The notes under the pieces: generated by a model
The model's database searches: none
Told to the model about the DNA's origin: nothing
Seen by the model: the letters and a program-made list of their open reading frames with translations, nothing else
Translations under genes and position numbers: made by a program
NCBI RefSeq assembly: GCF_021390935.1
Contig: NZ_JAJPUI010000004.1
Coordinates: 248,001-312,000 of the forward strand
DNA length: 64,000 nucleotides
DNA from: Streptomyces sp. CC228A
GTDB taxonomy: Bacteria; Actinomycetota; Actinomycetes; Streptomycetales; Streptomycetaceae
Direction: 5' to 3'
Part shown: piece by piece, positions 20,394-29,672 of the stretch
Layout: each line of letters starts with the position of its first letter
Position numbering within the stretch: the first letter of the stretch is position 1

Positions 20394-22481
20394 TCAGCGT
20401 GCCGCGGCCGCGATCGATTCCCGGGCGGCGGCGGCGATGGCCTCGGGGGTGAAGCCGAACTCGCGGAACAGCAGCTTGCCGTCCGCGGAGGCGCCGAAGT
20501 GCTCCAGCGACACGATGCGGCCCGCGTCGCCCACGTAGCGGTGCCAGGTCAGCCCGATGCCGGCCTCGACCGCCACACGCGCCTTCACCGACGGCGGCAG
20601 CACCGAGTCCCGGTACCCCTGCTCCTGCTCCTCGAACCACTCGACGCACGGCATCGACACGACCCGGGTCGGCACGCCGTCCGCCTGCAGCTGCTCGCGC
20701 GCGGCCACGGCCAGGTGCACCTCGGAGCCGGTGGCGATCAGCACGACCTCCGGTGTGCCGCCCTCGGCGTCGAGCAGCACGTAGCCGCCCTTGGCGGTGT
20801 CCTCGTTCGGCTCGTACGTCGGCACGCCCTGCCGGGTCAGCGCCAGGCCGTGCGGGGTGCCCTTGCCGAACTCCTTCGTCCAGCGCTTGAGGATCTCGCG
20901 CCAGGCGATGGCCGTCTCGTTCGCGTCGGCCGGGCGGACCACGCTCAGGCCCGGGATCGCGCGCAGCGACGCCAGGTGCTCCACCGGCTGGTGGGTCGGG
21001 CCGTCCTCGCCGAGACCGATCGAGTCGTGCGTCCACACGTAGGTCACCGGCAGGTGCATCAGCGCCGACAGCCGGACCGCGTTGCGCATGTAGTCGGAGA
21101 ACACCAGGAAGGTGCCGCCGAAGATCCGGGTGTTGCCGTGCAGCGCGATGCCGTTCATCTCGGCGGCCATCGCGTGCTCGCGGATGCCGAAGTGGATGGT
21201 CCGGCCGTACGGGTCGGCCTCCGGCAGCGGGTTGCCCTCGGGCAGGAACGACGAGGTCTTGTCGATCGTCGTGTTGTTCGAGCCGGCCAGGTCGGCGGAG
21301 CCGCCCCACAGCTCGGGGATCACGCCGCCCAGCGCCTGGAGGACCTTGCCGGAGGCGGCGCGGGTGGCGACGCCCTTGCCCGGCTCGAAGACCGGAAGCT
21401 TGTCCTCCCAGCCCTTGGGCAGCTCGCCCGCGGAGATCCGGTCGAACTCGGCCGCGCGCTCCGGGTGGGCGGCACGCCACTCCTGGAGGTCCTTCTCCCA
21501 CGCGGCGCGGGCCTCGCCGCCGCGGTCGCCGAGCGCGCGGGTGTGGGCGATGACCTCGTCCGACACCTCGAAGGTCTGCTCCGGGTCGAAGCCCAGCACG
21601 CGCTTGGTCGCCGCGACCTCCTCGTCGCCCAGCGCGGAGCCGTGCGCGGCCTCGGTGTTCTGCGCGTGCGGCGCCGGCCAGGCGATGATCGACCGCATGG
21701 CGATGAACGACGGCTTGTCCGTGACCGCCTTCGCGGCCTCGATCGCCGCGTACAGCGCCTCGGGGTCGAGGTCGCCGTTCTCCTTCTGCTCCACGCGCTG
21801 CACGTGCCAGCCGTACGCCTCGTACCGCTTCATCGTGTCCTCGGACACGGCGGTCTCGGTGTCGCCCTCGATCGAGATGTGGTTGTCGTCCCACAGCATG
21901 ACCAGGTTGCCGAGCTTCTGGTGCCCGGCCATCGAGGACGCCTCGGCGGCGATGCCCTCCTGGAGGCAGCCGTCGCCGGCGATGACGTACACGAAGTGGT
22001 CGAACGGCGAGGTGCCGGGCGCCGCCTCCGGGTCGAACAGGCCGCGCTCGTAGCGGGCGGCCATCGCCATGCCGACGGCGTTGGCGACGCCCTGGCCCAG
22101 CGGGCCGGTCGTCGTCTCGACGCCCTTGGTGTGGCCGTACTCCGGGTGGCCCGGCGTCTTCGAGCCCCAGGTGCGGAACGCCTTGAGGTCGTCCAGCTCC
22201 AGGCCGAACCCGCCCAGGTAGAGCTGCGTGTACAGGGTCAGCGAGGAGTGGCCCGCCGAGAGCACGAACCGGTCGCGGCCGGTCCAGTCCGGGTCGGACG
22301 GGTCGTGGCGCATCACCTTCTGGAAGAGCGTGTACGCGGCGGGGGCCAGGCTCATGGCCGTACCGGGATGGCCGTTGCCGACCTTCTGTACGGCGTCCGC
22401 GGCCAGGACACGGGCGGTGTCGACGGCACGCTGGTCCAATGCGGTCCACTCGAAGTCTGTGGTGGTCGGCTTGGTGCTCAC
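20394..22481 (-). CDS. tkt: Transketolase
   Basis: Thiamine diphosphate enzyme moving two-carbon units between sugar phosphates; 695 residues. The N-terminal half has [11 protein letters not shown] and the ThDP motif AGDGCLQEG...DDNH. The middle domain has [14 protein letters not shown] and [21 protein letters not shown]. The C-terminal regulatory domain ends the protein. GTG start 22481 with AGGAG about a dozen bases upstream. First gene of the minus-strand pentose phosphate operon, divergent from ctaB. Confidence 0.98.
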   Translation of the reverse strand: MSTKPTTTDFEWTALDQRAVDTARVLAADAVQKVGNGHPGTAMSLAPAAYTLFQKVMRHDPSDPDWTGRDRFVLSAGHSSLTLYTQLYLGGFGLELDDLKAFRTWGSKTPGHPEYGHTKGVETTTGPLGQGVANAVGMAMAARYERGLFDPEAAPGTSPFDHFVYVIAGDGCLQEGIAAEASSMAGHQKLGNLVMLWDDNHISIEGDTETAVSEDTMKRYEAYGWHVQRVEQKENGDLDPEALYAAIEAAKAVTDKPSFIAMRSIIAWPAPHAQNTEAAHGSALGDEEVAATKRVLGFDPEQTFEVSDEVIAHTRALGDRGGEARAAWEKDLQEWRAAHPERAAEFDRISAGELPKGWEDKLPVFEPGKGVATRAASGKVLQALGGVIPELWGGSADLAGSNNTTIDKTSSFLPEGNPLPEADPYGRTIHFGIREHAMAAEMNGIALHGNTRIFGGTFLVFSDYMRNAVRLSALMHLPVTYVWTHDSIGLGEDGPTHQPVEHLASLRAIPGLSVVRPADANETAIAWREILKRWTKEFGKGTPHGLALTRQGVPTYEPNEDTAKGGYVLLDAEGGTPEVVLIATGSEVHLAVAAREQLQADGVPTRVVSMPCVEWFEEQEQGYRDSVLPPSVKARVAVEAGIGLTWHRYVGDAGRIVSLEHFGASADGKLLFREFGFTPEAIAAAARESIAAAAR

Positions 22482-22914
22482 CCTAGGTCAGGGCTCCTCT
22501 CCACATGTCGCATGCCGATGACGTTCGGTCGCACCGGCCGCTGCCGAGCCTATCCCGTCACCAGGCCCGATTTTCCGGCCTGCGACCGGGTGCCGCCACC
22601 CGCGCAGGGCCGTGTGCACCAGGTGTTCAGGGGGGCCGCTCATCCGATCGCTCATCCGTCGGCCATCCCCTTCCGGCCCGCTCATCCGAGCGCTCGTGCG
22701 AGGAGGGGAGGCGCCCTTCTGAGCCGTCCGCGCGCGGCCGCCCCCGCGGCGCCGCCCCTGACGCGCCGCCGACGCCGTGCGGTCAACACGACCCACCCCC
22801 CGCGGCGGGCGGCCATCGGGCAACGTCTACAGTGGCGTGGTACGCGCGAGTCCTCACCGGTCCTTACACGTCACAGGGCACGGGCTCGCTGGGATGTCTC
22901 TGTCAGGGGTGTGC
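22482..22914. promoter_or_regulatory. Divergent tkt/ctaB regulatory region with three CGCTCATCCG repeats
   Basis: No gene is evident in this 433-bp stretch. CGCTCATCCG occurs exactly three times, at 22637-22646, 22649-22658 and 22679-22688, an arrangement that suggests a regulator binding site. On the minus strand TAGGCT near 22545-22550 is a candidate -10 box for tkt. On the plus strand TACAGT near 22830 is a candidate -10 for ctaB, giving a leader of about 80 bases. These promoter calls are weak because no good -35 boxes are present. Confidence 0.45.
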
Positions 22915-23889
22915 GTGACGGCCGTCGAATCCCGTCCAGCGGGTGGGGGTACCTCCCACGCCCTTGGGGCAGTCGGGGAGCTGGAGGCAAGCCCGGCCCA
23001 TCGGCCGTTCGGAGCCCGCGTCAAGGCCTTCGTGGCGCTGACCAAGCCGCGGATCATCGAGCTGCTGCTGATCACGACCGTCCCGGTGATGTTCCTCGCC
23101 GAGCAGGGCGTGCCGGACCTGTGGCTGGTCCTGCACACCTGCTTCGCGGGCTACCTCTCCGCGGGCGGCGCCAACGCGCTCAACATGTACATCGACCGGG
23201 ACATCGACGCCCTCATGGACCGCACCTCCCAGCGGCCGCTGGTGACGGGCATGGTGTCGCCGCGCGAGGGCCTCGTCTTCGGGCTCGCCCTCGCCGTGGT
23301 GTCGACGCTCTGGTTCGGCGTCTTCGTCAACTGGCTCTCGGCGTGGCTCGCCCTCGGCGCGCTCCTCTTCTACGTCGTCGTCTACACGATGATCCTCAAG
23401 CGTCGCACCGCGCAGAACATCGTGTGGGGCGGCATCGCCGGCTGCATGCCGGTCCTGATCGGCTGGTCGTCCGTCACGGACTCCATGTCGTGGGCCGCCG
23501 TCATCCTCTTCCTGGTCATCTTCTTCTGGACGCCGCCCCACTACTGGCCGCTGTCCATGAAGGTGAAGGAGGACTACGCGCGCGTGGGCGTGCCGATGCT
23601 GCCCGTCATCGCCTCCAACAAGGTCGTCGCCCGGCAGATCGTCCTCTACAGCTGGGTCATGGTGGCCGTCTCCCTGCTGCTCCAGCCCCTCGGCTACACC
23701 GGCTGGTTCTACACCGCGGTCGCGCTGGCCACCGGCGGCTGGTGGCTGTGGGAGGCGCACGCGCTGCAGAGCCGCGCCCGGTCCGGTGAGACCGGCGCGG
23801 GGCTGAAGGAGATGCGCCTCTTCCACTGGTCGATCACCTATGTGTCGCTGCTCTTCGTGGCGGTGGCGGTGGACCCCTTCCTGAGGTAG
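22915..23889 (+). CDS. ctaB: Protohaem IX farnesyltransferase (haem O synthase)
   Basis: UbiA-family membrane prenyltransferase that adds farnesyl to haem B, giving haem O for cytochrome oxidase; 324 residues with about nine membrane helices. The prenyl diphosphate site is [18 protein letters not shown] near residue 85, and a second polar loop contains [18 protein letters not shown] 22915 is chosen for AGGGG five bases upstream and the family-like start [11 protein letters not shown] 22893 is possible. Its product feeds CtaA, encoded 16 kb away behind the accessory island. Confidence 0.96.
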   Translation: MTAVESRPAGGGTSHALGAVGELEASPAHRPFGARVKAFVALTKPRIIELLLITTVPVMFLAEQGVPDLWLVLHTCFAGYLSAGGANALNMYIDRDIDALMDRTSQRPLVTGMVSPREGLVFGLALAVVSTLWFGVFVNWLSAWLALGALLFYVVVYTMILKRRTAQNIVWGGIAGCMPVLIGWSSVTDSMSWAAVILFLVIFFWTPPHYWPLSMKVKEDYARVGVPMLPVIASNKVVARQIVLYSWVMVAVSLLLQPLGYTGWFYTAVALATGGWWLWEAHALQSRARSGETGAGLKEMRLFHWSITYVSLLFVAVAVDPFLR

Positions 23890-23932
23890 CCGAACCGCCC
23901 GGGGCTCTCCCGGGCCCCTGACGCGCACCCGC

Positions 23933-23968
23933 GGGCGGGTCGCGTGGCCAAGGCCACGTGGCCCGCCC
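23933..23968. terminator. Terminator after ctaB
   Basis: GGGCGGG plus CGTGGCC (23933-23949) pair with GGCCACG plus CCCGCCC (23952-23968) around a two-base loop, with small internal mismatches. A shorter CCCGGG/CCCGGG hairpin precedes it at about 23899-23915. Confidence 0.65.
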
Positions 23969-24004
23969 GTCGCACGTTGATCTACCCGGAAGTAGCATCG
24001 CCCT

Positions 24005-24340
24005 ATGGCAGACACCACCAAGCAGGGCGGCAAGCAGGCCGAGCGTACGGCGGCGAAGCTCGCCAAGCAGATCCAGGCGTTCGCACGGCAGCACGGCGGC
24101 GCGGAGGGCCAGCTGTCCTACATCGGCCAGGCCGGCACCCGCATCGTGCTCGTCGGCGCGGACGGCGGCTGGGGCGACCTCGTCGCACCCAGCGGCGCCG
24201 TCGCCCAGGCCGCCGCGGAGAAGGCGGGCCTCACCCTGCACGAGTCGTTCGACGGCGAGTTCGCCGCGAAGGTCCGCACCGGCCCGTACGAGTGGAGCCG
24301 CATGGCCGGCCTCCAGCTCGGCGGAAAGACGGACGACTGA
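24005..24340 (+). CDS. Conserved hypothetical protein, probably leaderless
   Basis: 111-residue soluble protein with an N-terminal Lys-rich helix (KQGGKQAERTAAKLAKQIQAFARQHGG) and a small alpha/beta region (YIGQAGTRIVLVGADGGWGDLVAPSG, then GPYEWSRMAGLQLGG). I recognise it as a conserved Streptomyces protein of this neighbourhood, but no function is known to me. There is no ribosome site. A TAGCAT -10-like box at 23993-23998 would start transcription at about the A of the ATG, so a leaderless mRNA is likely. Confidence 0.75.
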   Translation: MADTTKQGGKQAERTAAKLAKQIQAFARQHGGAEGQLSYIGQAGTRIVLVGADGGWGDLVAPSGAVAQAAAEKAGLTLHESFDGEFAAKVRTGPYEWSRMAGLQLGGKTDD

Positions 24341-24506
24341 CCCCGGCCAACAACCGACCCAAACGATCAACGGGGCACCGATCCCGTACAACGATCACCA
24401 AGGCACCACCTCGCCGGGGCGTCACCCGTTAGGACGTGTGGCACACGACGTAACGACGCACCCCGTGCGGCCGCGAGGCCGCGCCCGGCGGCAGGGAGCC
24501 CTCGCG

Positions 24507-25657
24507 ATGATCGACACCCCGGCGCTGGTGGACCACTACTGCCACGGGGTGCTGCGCGCGGAGCTGGGCCTCGGCACCTTCGAGGCGCAGCTCGGCCGGG
24601 GCGCCGGGTCACCCGCCTCCGGCACGACGTTCTTCGACACCCGGGACGGTTTCGCGGTACGCCGCTGGTGCCCCCCGCTGCTGGGGCTCGACCCGCACTG
24701 CCCGCCCGCCCGCTACCTGGCCCGCCGCCGCGAACTCGGCGTGCCCGAGGTCGCCCGGCGGCTGCTGCGCGCCACCGGCATCGCCACGTACCTGGTGGAC
24801 ACCGGTCTCCCCGGCGACCTCACAGGGCCCGCGGAGCTCGCGGCCGCCGGTGCGGCGCAGGCCCGGGAGATCGTCCGCCTGGAGCCCCTCGCCCAGCAGG
24901 TCGCCGACACCTCCGGCACCGTGGACGGGCTCCTCGCGCACCTCGCCGAGGCCGTGCACGGGGCCGCCGCGTCGGCCGCGGCCTTCGCCTCCCGCCGCGC
25001 CGTACGGCTCGGTCTGCCGCACGCGGCCGTACCGCCGGGGCCCGGCGAGGTGCGGGGCGCCGCCGGACGCTGGCTGGCCCGCCGCCGGGCCGGCGACCGG
25101 CTCACCGACCCCGTGCTCCTGCGGCACCTGCTGTGGATCGCCGTCGCCACGGGGCGCCCCCTGCAACTCCACGCGGGGGCACACGGGCCGCGCCGCTCGG
25201 CGACTTCGCCGCCGCCACCGGCGGGCTCGGCACGGACCTCGTCCTCCTGGACGGCAGCCCCGGCAGGCCCGGCCGCCTCTGGCACCTCGCGCACACCTTC
25301 CGGCACGTGTACGTCGACGTGGGCCCCACCGGGACCGGGGCGCGCGGCGCCGCCCTGCTGGCCGACGCGCTGGACGCGGCGCCGTTCGGCAAGCTGCTGT
25401 TCTCCAGCGGCGCCCAGGGGCTGCCCGAGCTGCACGTGGTGGCCGCACTGGGCTTCCGCGAGGCCCTGGGGCGGGTACTGGCCGACCGGGTCCGCGACGG
25501 CGCCTGGTCCGCCGCGGACGCCCGGCGCGTCGCCGCGATGGTCGCCGCGGGGAACGCGCGTCGGGTGTACGGGCTGGATCGGTGGACCGAGACCAGCCGC
25601 AGCAGTCGTCCGACCAGGGGGGTCAGGTCCGGTCCTCCGCGTTCAGGACCTGGATGA
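24507..25657 (+). pseudogene. Amidohydrolase-family protein, frame broken near 25175
   Basis: Conserved Streptomyces protein of the amidohydrolase type; substrate unknown. The first 220 residues (MIDTPALVDHYCHGVLRAEL, YLARRRELGVPEVARRLLRATG, LLWIAVATGRPLQLHAG) are in one frame. The C-terminal third (LGTDLVLLDGSPG, HVYVDVGP, LLFSSGAQGLPELHVVAALGFREAL, AGNARRVYGLD) is in another. One missing G in the five-G run at 25175-25179 explains the switch. The expected end is near GLD; the extra 17 or so residues and the 35-base overlap with the opposite gene suggest the original stop was lost at the edge of the accessory island. Start ATG 24507 has AGGGAG nine bases upstream. Confidence 0.75.
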
Positions 25658-26054
25658 TCTGGCGGAGCGTCGTGCTTGACACATGCACGGTGTAGGGCAA
25701 GTAGACGACCTCGACTCCTACTGCGGCGAAGTCGTGTTCCCACTGGGCTCCCCGTGGTGTGCCCTTCCAGTCATCGCCTTTGAACAGGCGGTGGAAACCG
25801 ACCTGCTCCCACGCCTCCATCTTTTCGAGTGTGGAGTCGACGATTGCCTCGTCCACGCAGTCCACGGCCTGAACGATCTCAAGCCGTTCATGGAGCGGAA
25901 CGACGGGTGCGTGGCCTTTGTGGCTTGCGGCCTCGTCGGTGAGAACGCCTGCGATGAGGTAGTCGCACCGCGCCTTGGCGTGCCTCAGCAGGTTGAGGTG
26001 GCCTATGTGGAAGAGATCGAAGACGCCGGAGGCGTATCCGATGACCTTGGACAT
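25623..26054 (-). CDS. Cytidylyltransferase (glycerol-3-phosphate cytidylyltransferase-like)
   Basis: 143-residue nucleotidyltransferase. GVFDLFHIGHLNLLRHAK is the CTP-binding signature, FKGDDWKGTP follows, and STTLRQ near the C-terminus is the second nucleotide motif. Homologues make CDP-glycerol or activate other alcohol phosphates for wall polymers; here no polymerase or kinase partner is nearby. ATG 26054 is chosen for GGAG six bases upstream. Codon use is less GC-biased than in the core genes, and it is the first gene of the accessory island. Its end overlaps the amidohydrolase end. Confidence 0.82.
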   Translation of the reverse strand: MSKVIGYASGVFDLFHIGHLNLLRHAKARCDYLIAGVLTDEAASHKGHAPVVPLHERLEIVQAVDCVDEAIVDSTLEKMEAWEQVGFHRLFKGDDWKGTPRGAQWEHDFAAVGVEVVYLPYTVHVSSTTLRQIIQVLNAEDRT

Positions 26055-26096
26055 GAGGAACTCCGCTGTGACTCGTTCTGGATGGAGAGGGACCAC

Positions 26097-26129
26097 GGTG
26101 AGGGGAAGCCGCATCAGCTTCCCCTCACC
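26097..26129 (-). terminator. Terminator after the DNRLRE/FG-GAP gene
   Basis: A 13-bp perfect stem (GGTGAGGGGAAGC at 26097-26109 with GCTTCCCCTCACC at 26117-26129) and a seven-base loop. It begins 12 bases after the stop of the large minus-strand gene and separates it from the cytidylyltransferase. Confidence 0.8.
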
Positions 26130-26140
26130 GCCGGTCGGGG

Positions 26141-29100
26141 TCAGCTGATGCGCTGGTATCCCGAGAAGTCGGTCGCCGCCACGCTGAACGTGGAGTCCGG
26201 ATTGGTGAAGTTGGTCAGGAAACGCAGGTCACCGGAGCTCGGCCTGGTGAACCAGAACCCGATCTTGCCGTTGCTGCTCGCCGCCGGTGCGGCGGTGACC
26301 AGCGGGGCCGTGGTGGTGCTCCAGTCGTACTGAGCGGCATACTGGCCGCGGTGGGCGGGATCGGCCATGCCGACGCCGTCCTGCTCGCCGCCCCAGTAGA
26401 TGAAGAGTTTGCCGATGCTGGGGTCCTCGAAGCGGACGCCGAGATCGTTACGGCCGTTGGAGTCGAAGTCGCCGACGGCCATGAGCGTGACCCCGTTCAG
26501 GGTGGTGGGGCCAACGGCGATGGGGTCGTCCGGCCCCGCCAGTAGCAGCGGGTCACGTCCGGAGTCCAGACGGTTGTCCGGGGCGCCGTAGTACAGCCAG
26601 AGGTGGGTGCCGTCGTTGACCAGCAGGTCCGGGAAGCCGGGGATGTCCGGGGTGCCGTCGGCGTCGACGTCGAGGGGGCCGTCGAGGTCACCGATGGCGA
26701 GGATCTGCTTGACGCCGTTCTCCCAGTGGTTGTTGCCGGGGTCGTAGACGCTGAGTTCCTGCCGGGGGTGGGCGGCGCAGTTGGTCGCGCAGACGCCTCC
26801 CGATCCATCGTTCTCGTACAGCCACAGCCGGTGCGTTCCGGTCGCGGTGTCCTTCTGCAAGGCAATCAGATCGACGAAGGCGTCTCCAGTCCAGTCGTCG
26901 TAGTGCGTGATGTGGGCACCGGAGAAGTTGTCAGCACTGGCGGGCGAGCTGGCCTTGGTGAGGCTGCCGTCGGTGGCCCCGAAGTGGCGGGTGAGCTGAC
27001 CGGTGGCGCTGATGGCCCACAGGTCGGCCCCACCACTGCCGTTGATGTCGCGGGGCTTGTCGGGCACGGTCGGACCGTTGGCGTAGAACAGGTAGGTCTG
27101 CCGGTCGGAGAGGTTTCCGGCCTTGTCATGGCTGACCACGTACAGCCGGTTGGAGCCGACGACGGTCGGGGTGATCGTGACGGTGGTGTTTCCCCCTGCG
27201 ATGTTCGGGGTGGCGAACCGATGCGTGCCGTCGCTGTCGGACCAGTACTCGTACTTGGTTACGTCACTGACGCCGCCTGAGGTGAAGGTGAAGGTACCCG
27301 CGGTGCGCACGGCGGAGGTGTTGACCGGCCAGCCGTTCGAGCCGTCGGGGAACTGGGCGGAGCTCACACCGGGCGGGAGCGACGGCCGGGTGGAGTCGAA
27401 CAGGAAGCCACAGGCTGTTCCGGGCACCCACGAGGAGTAGGAGCTGCCATCGTACGTGCGGGCCTTCCAGCGGAAGACGCCCTTGGCGATTCCCTCCTTT
27501 GCGGCGAGTGTGGTCTTGGGAACCTTGACCTTGACCACCGTGCCCGAGGTGGCGGAGACCGTTTGATCGAAGATCGCGGCAGAGGAGCTGAGATCGTTGT
27601 TGCCCCAAAGGCGGAACTGGGTCTGGACCGTTCCGCCATCGGGGTCGGACACCTTGGCGGTGAGGTAGACGTCGGTGTTGCCGATCAGCCCGTAGGGAGC
27701 TGTCGTCTTGCAGCCGGCGCTTGGAATGGTGTCCAGGCTGGTGGGGGCGTTCGGGGCGCTGTTGTACGTCGTGGACAGCACGGCCGTACGCGCGTCGAAG
27801 CGCTTGTAGGCCAGCTTGTCGCCCTCACTGCTCGGTGGCACCCGAAGCCCGAGCGTGATGTTGTTCCAGCGGCTGGAGGCGGCGTTCTTTGCGGCGGCGG
27901 TGGCGTCGAAGGCGAGATTCCCGGCGGGGCAGGACGAGTTGTAACCGCGGGAGTCACTCACCGTGGACAGCCTGCTTGCCCAGGCGGGCTGGTTGTCCCA
28001 GGTAGTGGAGGAGCTGATGCTCCCCGTCAGCCACAGTTCCACGGGCCTGTCGTTGCAGGAGTAGGAGTGGGTGTTCTTGATGCGGAACGTGGACTGGGAA
28101 ATGATCTTGTTGGTGTTCCACAGGTTGTTGGAGTCCATGCGGAAGAACGACCGCGACAGCGTGTCGCCAGGCCATCCGACCCGGGCGTAGTCGGTCCTGG
28201 TGTCACCGTCACCCTCCCTCCACCCGTTGCCGTTGTAGTAGGCGGTCTTGGGGTACGCCTGGGTGACGATCGCCCATGCTTCGCGTGCTCCCGACACCGC
28301 CGGGTCGATGTAGACGGGGTAGGTGGTGTCCGGGCCCTTCAGCACCTTCGGGTCGGGGGTCAGGGACAGTTCGTCGCCGTCGACCCGGACGTCCATCGCG
28401 GCATCCCGGGCACCCAAGGGGGCCTCGAACTCGTTCGTGGACGGCGGGGGCGCGCCCCCGCCGCTCAGGACTGTCGCTGTGCTCGCTCTTGCCGCGGCTG
28501 GAGTGCTGTCCCACATCATTGGCGTGGGGGCGGTGAAGACCTCCTGTCCGGCCGGGTTGACCGCGCGCATGTTGCCGTGCGGATCTGTCTTCACGGTCAG
28601 GCCGTTGGCCGCCAACGGCAGCTTGATGGTGCTCAGATCCGGGTGCGCTGCGGCCTTTGCCGAGCGCACGATCAGCAGTTGACCGAAGCCTGCGGTGCCA
28701 GCCCTGAGCTTCAGATCGACGTCCGGCAGAACGTTCTCATACGTGACGCTGTCGCCGTTCACGGTCGGTTCGGGCAGCGGCTTGGGCCAGCTCCAGGCCA
28801 TACTGCGGCCGTCACGTTCGACTGTCACCATCGGGCCGGTTCCGCCACCGGAGAACGTCACCTGCACGCCGGTGAGCCGGGGAGAGAACGTTCCGTCGGC
28901 GTTGGGCTTGAGCGACGTGTCGAACGGCATCAGCTTGCCATCCTTGCGCACGAACTGCGCGGTCGCGTAGGTGTCCTGGGTGAACGACCCGTCCGGGTTC
29001 GCAAAGGTCTGGGCTGTTTCGGAGCGCCGGGAGAGCAGCTCGACCGGCTTGCCGTTCTCGGCCGCAGAGGCGAGCGCGAGCTCCTCTTCGGTCTCCTTCT

Positions 29101-29251
29101 CGGCAACCGTCGTCGTCTTGGACGGAGCCGTCGCCGCAGGATGCGCGGCGATCAGCGGGGCGGCCAGCGCGACTGCCGCGACGGCGGCAGCGGCGGCCCG
29201 GCCAGATCTTCGGCCCCGGGGCCGGACACGATGACGAGAGTCCATCGACAT
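26141..29251 (-). CDS. Large secreted DNRLRE-domain protein with C-terminal FG-GAP/VCBS repeats
   Basis: 1036 residues. An N-terminal signal (basic RHRVRPRGRRSGR then AAAAAVAAVALAAPLIAA) directs export. The next 350 residues resemble the region before DNRLRE domains in large Streptomyces exoproteins. The DNRLRE core follows (YARVGWPGDTLSRSFFRMD, ELWLTGSISSSTTWDNQPAW, ITLGLRVP), then two Ig-like segments. FG-GAP-type beta-propeller repeats close the protein (DINGSGGADLWAI, DWTGDAFVDLIAL, DVDADGTPDIPGFPDLLV, GDFDSNGRNDLGVRF). ATG 29251 has GAGGGGGAAG upstream. Divergent from the RHS gene; such pairs recur in Streptomyces and may act together at the cell surface. Confidence 0.82.
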   Translation of the reverse strand: MSMDSRHRVRPRGRRSGRAAAAAVAAVALAAPLIAAHPAATAPSKTTTVAEKETEEELALASAAENGKPVELLSRRSETAQTFANPDGSFTQDTYATAQFVRKDGKLMPFDTSLKPNADGTFSPRLTGVQVTFSGGGTGPMVTVERDGRSMAWSWPKPLPEPTVNGDSVTYENVLPDVDLKLRAGTAGFGQLLIVRSAKAAAHPDLSTIKLPLAANGLTVKTDPHGNMRAVNPAGQEVFTAPTPMMWDSTPAAARASTATVLSGGGAPPPSTNEFEAPLGARDAAMDVRVDGDELSLTPDPKVLKGPDTTYPVYIDPAVSGAREAWAIVTQAYPKTAYYNGNGWREGDGDTRTDYARVGWPGDTLSRSFFRMDSNNLWNTNKIISQSTFRIKNTHSYSCNDRPVELWLTGSISSSTTWDNQPAWASRLSTVSDSRGYNSSCPAGNLAFDATAAAKNAASSRWNNITLGLRVPPSSEGDKLAYKRFDARTAVLSTTYNSAPNAPTSLDTIPSAGCKTTAPYGLIGNTDVYLTAKVSDPDGGTVQTQFRLWGNNDLSSSAAIFDQTVSATSGTVVKVKVPKTTLAAKEGIAKGVFRWKARTYDGSSYSSWVPGTACGFLFDSTRPSLPPGVSSAQFPDGSNGWPVNTSAVRTAGTFTFTSGGVSDVTKYEYWSDSDGTHRFATPNIAGGNTTVTITPTVVGSNRLYVVSHDKAGNLSDRQTYLFYANGPTVPDKPRDINGSGGADLWAISATGQLTRHFGATDGSLTKASSPASADNFSGAHITHYDDWTGDAFVDLIALQKDTATGTHRLWLYENDGSGGVCATNCAAHPRQELSVYDPGNNHWENGVKQILAIGDLDGPLDVDADGTPDIPGFPDLLVNDGTHLWLYYGAPDNRLDSGRDPLLLAGPDDPIAVGPTTLNGVTLMAVGDFDSNGRNDLGVRFEDPSIGKLFIYWGGEQDGVGMADPAHRGQYAAQYDWSTTTAPLVTAAPAASSNGKIGFWFTRPSSGDLRFLTNFTNPDSTFSVAATDFSGYQRIS

Positions 29252-29672
29252 TTCTTCCCCCTCGCAAATTCGACTTCTCGGAGATGCGCAGCACGCAATG
29301 AGGGACGCCAACTCCGGATCCCCCTCAGCGCCGCAATATCCCCCATGCCCTTCCCGGGATACAAGGCGGACACGTCCGTGTCGGAATTCGCCCGAACCCG
29401 GGGGTGTCTGTGAGCGGCTGCCTGAAGTGGTCCTCGACCCTAATACGGGGAAGGGGTCACTACCCGACACGCTGCCCTCGCAACGTCAATCGGTATGGCT
29501 TGAATCATGGAGCCCAAAATGGTCAGGAACGGGCATATTGATAAGGAGGGTCTCATTCCATAGTCGAGGATTGACTGAAACAACCCCTGGGAAATCCGAG
29601 CGCTGTCGTTGAGCGCTGTTACCGTCCATCCGTTGCTGTGATCTATGTCAATCAGAGTGGGGAGCTCTGCGC
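29252..29672. promoter_or_regulatory. Divergent intergenic region of the exoprotein pair
   Basis: No gene is seen in these 421 bases, which are clearly less GC-rich than the core. They must contain promoters for the secreted DNRLRE protein (minus) and the RHS protein (plus). A GAGCGCTGT direct repeat lies near 29599-29622. I cannot identify convincing -35/-10 pairs. Confidence 0.5.
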
